The position numbers and the translations under genes were made by a program. The notes beneath the pieces are model-generated. The model did not search any database and was not told where the DNA came from. It saw only the letters and a program-made list of their open reading frames with translations. A stretch of 11,608 bases of DNA from Acidobacteriaceae bacterium (lineage in GTDB: Bacteria > Acidobacteriota > Terriglobia > Terriglobales > Acidobacteriaceae), in contig JAOAPG010000353.1 in assembly GCA_025462785.1 (NCBI GenBank), positions 1-11,608 on the forward strand, written 5' to 3'. How positions within the stretch are numbered: the stretch's first letter is position 1; the number at the start of each line of letters is the position of its first letter. Of this stretch, positions 8,593 to 11,608 are shown piece after piece.

Positions 8593-8738
8593 GAACGCCT
8601 CCATATTCGCAATTTGAAATCCAGCGTTGATCGTCGTACAGAAGAACTACTCACTTCCGCTACCCGCGTTTTGTCCCCAAATTCAGGCAACCTCAGTTGC
8701 ACAGTTTCATCTGACGTCTTTAATCGATATGTTTGGCG

Positions 8739-8756
8739 CAATCCAGGGCCGGATTG
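8739..8756. repeat. Short inverted repeat upstream of the Spy-like gene
   Basis: CAATCC (8739-8744) and GGATTG (8751-8756) are perfect arms around AGGGCC. The repeat ends 40 bp before the GTG start at 8797, a position that would suit an operator or a leader hairpin. No convincing -35/-10 pair is seen beside it. Confidence 0.3.
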
Positions 8757-8796
8757 TAGTGACTCTCAATCAACCATTCGTCAGAAAAGGAGCATC

Positions 8797-9252
8797 GTGA
8801 AAAATCGCTACATCGTATCAGCACTAAGCTCGCTCGCGTTGGCACTAGTGATGAACTTGTCGGCTGCTGCGCAGGTCTCGCCAGCCACTCCTCCGCCCCA
8901 AGCTTCGCCCCAAAGCCAGTCCAACTCTGCCGGACACCAACAGGCAGCTCCTGCTCAGGGACAAGAGAAGTCGATCGATGACGAGCTGCAACTCACCCCG
9001 GATCAGAAGCAGAAAATTGCGGCAATTGTGGACGATGAGAGAAAACAGATGGTTGCCGTGCGAGACGACAATTCGTTGAATATGGACCAGAAGCAACAGA
9101 AGGCGGCGCAGATCCGTCAAGCAGGATCTCCAAAAATCAGGGCGATACTCACCCAGGAACAGCTGCAAAAACTTGCCGCAATTCAGGCGAGAGAACAACA
9201 GCAACAGCAGCAAGCTCCTGCAAACACCAGCCCGAGTTCACCACGGCATTGA
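8797..9252 (+). CDS. Small secreted Gln-rich protein with Spy/CpxP-like LTxxQ repeats
   Basis: A GTG start at 8797 (151 aa) is preferred: AAAAGGAG ends 4 bp before it and a signal peptide starts exactly there (VKNRYIVSALSSLALALVMN, cleavage after SAAA). An ORF open from 8545 exists, but its extra 84 residues carry no secretion signal. After a Pro/Gln-rich linker (residues about 27-60) come two LTxxQ motifs, LTPDQKQKIAAI and LTQEQLQKLAAI, joined by a charged helix (DDERKQMVAVRDDNS and MDQKQQKAAQIRQ). This is the layout of the Spy/CpxP helical periplasmic family, whose Escherichia coli members bind unfolded proteins or tune envelope stress. It ends in a Gln stretch and a Pro/Ser tail. The chaperone role is inferred. 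It is not in an operon: large gaps flank it and an inverted repeat follows at 9332. Confidence 0.8.
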   Translation: MKNRYIVSALSSLALALVMNLSAAAQVSPATPPPQASPQSQSNSAGHQQAAPAQGQEKSIDDELQLTPDQKQKIAAIVDDERKQMVAVRDDNSLNMDQKQQKAAQIRQAGSPKIRAILTQEQLQKLAAIQAREQQQQQQAPANTSPSSPRH

Positions 9253-9331
9253 GCGGCATCGTGGTGCGAATTCTCAACGCGGCGTCCCAGCCGTGGGCGG
9301 AACGCTGACCCAATTAACCGGGAGCCGAACG

Positions 9332-9371
9332 TTCGCTCTCTCGCAGATGGACACGACCTCGAGAGAGCGAA
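9332..9371. repeat. Perfect 12-bp inverted repeat between Spy-like gene and dead receiver gene
   Basis: TTCGCTCTCTCG (9332-9343) and CGAGAGAGCGAA (9360-9371) are exact reverse complements around 16 nt. It starts 80 bp after the Spy-like stop. No T-run follows on either strand, so it is either an atypical terminator, an mRNA 3'-end structure or a DNA-binding site. The rest of 9253-9493 shows nothing I can name. Confidence 0.5.
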
Positions 9372-9493
9372 TATAGCAGCGCGAGAAGGTAAATTTTCTC
9401 CAGACGGCGTGACTTTGGACTTGGCCAAAAGTAATCTCTCCGTACAGCTTTTACTCTATTTGGACGAGCACAGATTCGTGTGAGAGTGCAGCA

Positions 9494-9921
9494 ATGCACC
9501 CCCAAACCGACAACGTGCCTGCAAAGAAGTCAATTCTTCTGGTGGATGATAAGCCTTTCATGTGAAGGGTTTTGAGGGATTTCCTAGAGCAACAACCTAG
9601 TGGAAAGTCTGCGGCGAAGCTGGACGGTGTAGAGGCGATCGTTAAGGCTCAGCAACTTCGACCCGATTTAATCATTCTCGGCTTCCAGATGCCGGTGATG
9701 AATGGATTGGAAGCAGCCAAGCAGATTAAAACGCTGCTTCCCGAAACTCCCATTGTTATCTTTACAGTTTCGACAGTTTTGAAATCGAGAGAGAGGCGTT
9801 GGCAGCGGGCGTACACTCGGTCCATTCGAAATCAGATTCGACGGCACTGGTGCAGTGTGTCAGAAAGTCTATGCACGGTGAGAGCACAAGACGAAAACGG
9901 CTTGCCCACGCTGCATCTTAA
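9494..9921 (+). pseudogene. Single-domain response regulator, inactivated by three lesions
   Basis: From the ATG at 9494 the frame reads MHPQTDNVPAKKSILLVDDK and PFM, then a TGA at 9563-9565 where relatives have Arg (CGA to TGA fits), then RVLRDFLEQQPSGKSAAKLD, AQQLRPDLIILGFQMPVMNG and ETPIVIFTV. Similarity then continues in another frame as DSFEIEREALAAGVHSVHSK and STALVQCVRKSMHGE, ending at TAA 9919-9921. So one base appears lost near 9768-9772. The acidic pair (VDD) and the conserved Lys (HSVHSK) of a CheY-type receiver survive. The phosphoacceptor Asp is Gly in LGFQMPVMNG, where family members have LDF.MP.MNG; GAC to GGC would do it. No output domain is encoded. In its working form it would have been phosphorylated by an unknown histidine kinase; here it should be non-functional. 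Confidence 0.85.
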
Positions 9922-9984
9922 CTTTGGAGGTTACGTGAGAAGACGAGCACAGCTTCACTCAATGGCCCCGAGTTCACGCAGGGA

Positions 9985-10131
9985 CTATGCGGCGCGAGAG
10001 GCATTCTTCTCAAGTTTCTCCTGCTTCTCTCGGAGAAATTTCTTAAGGCGCGTCACAAGTGCCAAGAAGTTACGGGAGTTCTGTTCGGCGATGATCTGTT
10101 GGCATACCTCGTTGATTTGGTCGTTGATCAT
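9985..10131 (-). CDS. Small helical protein, 48 aa, unknown function
   Basis: A 49-codon frame on the minus strand starts at the ATG at 10131 with AAGG about 7 bp upstream and stops at TAG 9985-9987. It reads MINDQINEVCQQIIAEQNSR, NFLALVTRLKKFLREKQEKL, EKNASRAA. The pattern of hydrophobic residues suggests one or two amphipathic helices with a lysine/glutamate-rich end. The form I..EQ....L.LV..LK..L.EK is reminiscent of tiny orphan proteins common in acidobacterial genomes; that is recollection, not a search. It lies 39 bp downstream of the 98-aa gene on the same strand, so it is probably the second gene of a two-gene unit. No promoter of its own is apparent. Confidence 0.6.
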   Translation of the reverse strand: MINDQINEVCQQIIAEQNSRNFLALVTRLKKFLREKQEKLEKNASRAA

Positions 10132-10170
10132 CTCGCACCTTCCCTCATTAGTGACAGCAAGAACGTCATC

Positions 10171-10467
10171 TCATTTGGCAGTCGCCCAAACGTACAAGTT
10201 TTCCTCATCCGCTAAGGTATCAATTTCTACCCCCGCCGCCGTAGCCCCGCGATGCACAGCCGAGCGCAGATTAGGGAGTCCGATGCCGTCGATCTCCGCA
10301 AGCGGGATTGCGAGTGCCGTACCCGCTCCTACAGTCGCCAGCTCTTTAAGGATTCCTTGTATACGATCGTGATGTTTTCCTCGCCTACCCCGGTCGAGAG
10401 AAGAAACTTCCACCTGACGATATCTGCCAACCGGAACGGAGGACTTGGGTTTGTCTTGCTTCGGCAT
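10171..10467 (-). CDS. Small conserved-looking protein, 98 aa, unknown function
   Basis: The ATG at 10467 is fixed by a near-perfect Shine-Dalgarno GAGGAGG (10474-10480) 6 bp before it. The N-terminus is polar and basic (MPKQDKPKSSVPVGRY; RGRRGKHHDR at residues 26-35), followed by a compact part with helix-strand character: IQGILKELATVGAGTALAIP (37-56), NLRSAVHRGATAAGVEI (67-83) and DEENLYVWATAK (88-99 region, ending at 98). The closing pattern LRSA..R....G....T..D...LYVW resembles small Acidobacteria proteins I have seen only as hypothetical. The basic patch and fold make nucleic-acid binding conceivable, and the palindrome in its own promoter would fit autoregulation, but that is inference. 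The promoter lies at 10495-10524; the 48-aa gene follows 39 bp downstream. The overlapping plus-strand frame at 9572-10372 is rejected. Confidence 0.75.
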   Translation of the reverse strand: MPKQDKPKSSVPVGRYRQVEVSSLDRGRRGKHHDRIQGILKELATVGAGTALAIPLAEIDGIGLPNLRSAVHRGATAAGVEIDTLADEENLYVWATAK

Positions 10468-10494
10468 AAGCTACCTCCTCAACTATTTGCCTAG

Positions 10495-10524
10495 AAAATA
10501 GCGTAGCTATATCTAGTATGTCAA
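10495..10524 (-). promoter_or_regulatory. Promoter of the two-gene small-protein unit
   Basis: On the minus strand a consensus -35 TTGACA (10519-10524) is followed after 18 bp by TATTTT (10495-10500, 4/6). It lies 27 bp before the ATG at 10467 and just ahead of the strong Shine-Dalgarno, within a markedly AT-rich stretch (10485-10580). The -10 TATTTT is the same as in the predicted promoter at 3040-3068. Confidence 0.6.
10498..10510. promoter_or_regulatory. Operator-like palindrome overlapping the -10 and spacer
   Basis: ATAGC (10498-10502) and GCTAT (10506-10510) are perfect arms around GTA. The site covers the upstream edge of the -10 box and part of the promoter spacer, where a bound protein would block RNA polymerase. 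A second palindrome, ACGTATACGT, lies 57 bp away at 10568-10577, between this promoter and the divergent gene at 10710. Confidence 0.35.
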
Positions 10525-10709
10525 GTATATTTTTACATATTAAATCAATTTAGTGTCTTATGTATTTACGTATACGTTAAGTCTGCGTTTGTTGTATTAC
10601 GGGACTCCAGCTTCTCGTCTTCTTTCACAGCTACGGTAGAGGAACCCAATATCTTCACCTTTCTTTGGTAGACGGCATATCTTCAAAATGAAGAAGAAAG
10701 TGGTGGCCT

Positions 10710-10988
10710 ATGGCGACAAATGGCAGTTGGCAAGATCTGTACAAGGCCGCGATGCTGGAACTCAACTCCGCGAAATTGCGAAGTCAGATCCAGCTTGCCC
10801 GTGCTGCCATGCAGCAGCGGAGCGAAGAACTGGTTCAGGATTGCGGTGCTAGTTCCCTGGCAGAGCAGCGAATGATGGCAGACGCTCTCTGGAGTTTAGG
10901 GATGCTTGAAAGGTCCGAATTGAAGTCGGACTTCGAAGCTCGCAATCAAAGCAGCGACAATACCGTCATGCGACACGGAACAGCATGA
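10710..10988 (+). CDS. Small soluble helical protein, 92 aa, unknown function
   Basis: The ATG at 10710 is the first possible start because an in-frame TGA lies at 10689; the upstream GTGGTGG is only a weak ribosome site. The protein begins MATNGSWQDLYKAAMLELNS and continues KLRSQIQLARAAMQQRSEEL, then a second helical half SLAEQRMMADALWSLGMLE. The opening W..LYKAAMLEL....L...I..A..A...R..EL is a pattern I associate with short acidobacterial orphan proteins of unknown role; no domain name can be given. It lacks a signal peptide and membrane segments. Its stop overlaps the next start in ATGA (10985-10988), implying translational coupling. It is divergent from the 98-aa gene, sharing the AT-rich region 10485-10600 as a common control region. 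Confidence 0.7.
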   Translation: MATNGSWQDLYKAAMLELNSAKLRSQIQLARAAMQQRSEELVQDCGASSLAEQRMMADALWSLGMLERSELKSDFEARNQSSDNTVMRHGTA

Positions 10989-11155
10989 GACGCCTATGCC
11001 GCCATTTCCGGGCGTCAGCACGGTGCGATCGAGATTTAGCTTCGAGGTTGCTTCGCGATGCGAGAGTCGTAACTGATCCTGAGAAGCTGGCCCAGCTTTA
11101 TGCCATGGCTGCCAGACGAAAGCGACATACAGATGCGAAGGTAAAGAATGGCTAA
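10985..11155 (+). CDS. Tiny basic protein, 56 aa, coupled to the gene before it
   Basis: The start ATG overlaps the preceding stop as ATGA and the frame runs 57 codons to TAA 11153-11155. It reads MRRLCRHFRASARCDRDLAS, RLLRDARVVTDPEKLAQLYA, MAARRKRHTDAKVKNG. It is strongly basic at both ends, with a central DPEKLAQLYAMA helix. I do not recognise a family. Its reality rests on the ATGA overlap, the lack of any stop over its length and on the next start lying inside its last codons (8-nt overlap at 11148), a pattern of coupled small genes. The N-terminal part might instead be read-through of degraded sequence, since the flanking region is decayed. Confidence 0.5.
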   Translation: MRRLCRHFRASARCDRDLASRLLRDARVVTDPEKLAQLYAMAARRKRHTDAKVKNG

Positions 11156-11333
11156 CGAAGACATGCCTCAACTTGTAGAAGCGATCCAGGTTGAGAGCAA
11201 CCCAGGAAAAATGGCAGCATTGGACGCCGCTTTTGTGGTGTCCTGCGTTCACATCCAGCATATGAGGTCGTATGCGAATCTCTTACCGCCGGAGACGCGA
11301 TCAGTAAAGCTAAAGAACTGCAACCGAACATAG
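11148..11333 (+). CDS. Possible small protein with a hybrid, frameshifted C-terminus
   Basis: The ATG at 11148 has GAAGG 7 bp upstream and overlaps the previous gene by 8 nt. The first 25 residues, MANEDMPQLVEAIQVESNPG then KMAAL, look like the N-terminus of a small helical acidobacterial protein (I..E..P.KM..L). From about 11225 the frame is instead an out-of-frame reading of the receiver domain at 11195-11527, so the remaining residues (LDAAFVVSCVHIQHM and on to 11331) are probably meaningless. The gene therefore seems to have lost its own 3' part in a deletion that joined it to the receiver remnant. It may still be translated as a 61-aa product. Confidence 0.35.
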   Translation: MANEDMPQLVEAIQVESNPGKMAALDAAFVVSCVHIQHMRSYANLLPPETRSVKLKNCNRT

Positions 11334-11527
11334 TCGTTTTAGACATTAGTCTGCCGGACATAAATGGAATTGACGTCGTAAGCCAGATCAGGAAAGTTGC
11401 TCCATCCACTAAGATCCTGCTTTGCAGCCAGCACGAACTTGAACACATAGTGACCGCCGGCATCTCTGCGGGAGCGTGCGGGGCTGCATCTACACTCCAT
11501 GGAGAAGTGAGCAGCGTCCGCAGGTAA
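11195..11527 (+). pseudogene. Truncated receiver-domain remnant (NarL-type response regulator)
   Basis: Frame 2 gives RRFCGVLRSHPAYEVVCES, then AISKAKELQPNIVVLDISLP, DINGIDVVSQIRKVAPSTKI, LLCSQHELEHIVTAGISAGA and CGAAS, stopping at TAA 11525-11527. The phosphoacceptor Asp is kept (VVLDISLPDING, codon 11342-11344). The first strand with the acidic pair is missing, there is no start codon (a stop lies at 11192-11194), the conserved Lys expected after GACG is absent, and no helix-turn-helix output domain follows. It is therefore a fragment of a NarL/FixJ-type regulator, joined near 11215-11235 to the small gene at 11148. The last 81 bases of the window (11528-11608) show no supportable gene. Confidence 0.75.
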
Positions 11528-11608
11528 TGCGGTTCCTCCGCTTCCGTTGACTTCCCACCGCAGCACTCCAATATGGCAACTCCTGCCCTAGAATTGCGTC
11601 CCTCCACG

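Noticed and set aside
8545..8796. N-terminal extension of the Spy-like protein
   Set aside because: The added 84 residues precede a typical signal peptide and begin inside the hairpin after the receptor gene; AAAAGGAG selects the GTG at 8797.
8845..9213. Leucine-rich minus-strand frame
   Set aside because: It is the complement of the Gln-rich Spy-like gene (CAG codons read as CTG), so its apparent hydrophobicity is an artefact.
9572..10372. 266-aa plus-strand frame continuing past the receiver remnant
   Set aside because: After about residue 67 it leaves the receiver similarity and becomes antisense to the better supported 48-aa and 98-aa minus-strand genes.
11152..11607. 151-aa minus-strand frame at the end of the window
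   Set aside because: It lies opposite the recognisable receiver sequence and has no protein-like features or ribosome site.
1..11608. CRISPR array, tRNA, rRNA, insertion sequence or defence system
   Set aside because: No regularly spaced repeats, cloverleaf-type sequence, transposase or recognised defence gene was seen on either strand.

Overview
The window looks like a chromosomal segment from an acidobacterium (Acidobacteriota, Terriglobia/Acidobacteriaceae type). This is inferred from two large Oar-like TonB-dependent receptors, one with a carboxypeptidase-regulatory N-terminal domain and one with a poly-glycine insert near its C-terminus. Both are a hallmark of that phylum, as is the scatter of very small orphan proteins. 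No taxonomic search could be run.

Layout: (1) 1-1677, the C-terminal part of an Oar-like receptor, converging on (2) a secreted protein on the minus strand (1756-2991) with an HExxE...ExGD pattern. The two share one bidirectional terminator (1710-1736), and the minus gene has its own plausible promoter (3040-3068). (3) 3311-4500 is a gene graveyard: a frameshifted fragment of a family-4 glycosyltransferase (+) next to an aldo/keto reductase (-) broken by an internal deletion and a frameshift. (4) 4694-8530 is an intact Oar-like TonB-dependent receptor of 1278 aa. (5) 8797-9252 is a small secreted glutamine-rich protein with Spy/CpxP-like LTxxQ repeats. (6) 9494-9921 is a dead single-domain response regulator with a nonsense codon, a lost phosphoacceptor and a frameshift. 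(7) 9985-10467 is a two-gene minus-strand cluster of small proteins with a good promoter, an operator-like palindrome and a strong Shine-Dalgarno sequence. (8) 10710-11527 holds three overlapping small plus-strand ORFs, the last running into a truncated, out-of-frame receiver domain.

Functionally, the intact genes suggest outer-membrane uptake of large substrates plus periplasmic or secreted accessory proteins. The right-hand third is a turnover zone of small orphan proteins and decayed signalling receivers. I see no defence system, CRISPR array, insertion sequence, tRNA or rRNA. The least explained material is the set of small proteins at 9985-11155 and the secreted HExxE protein.
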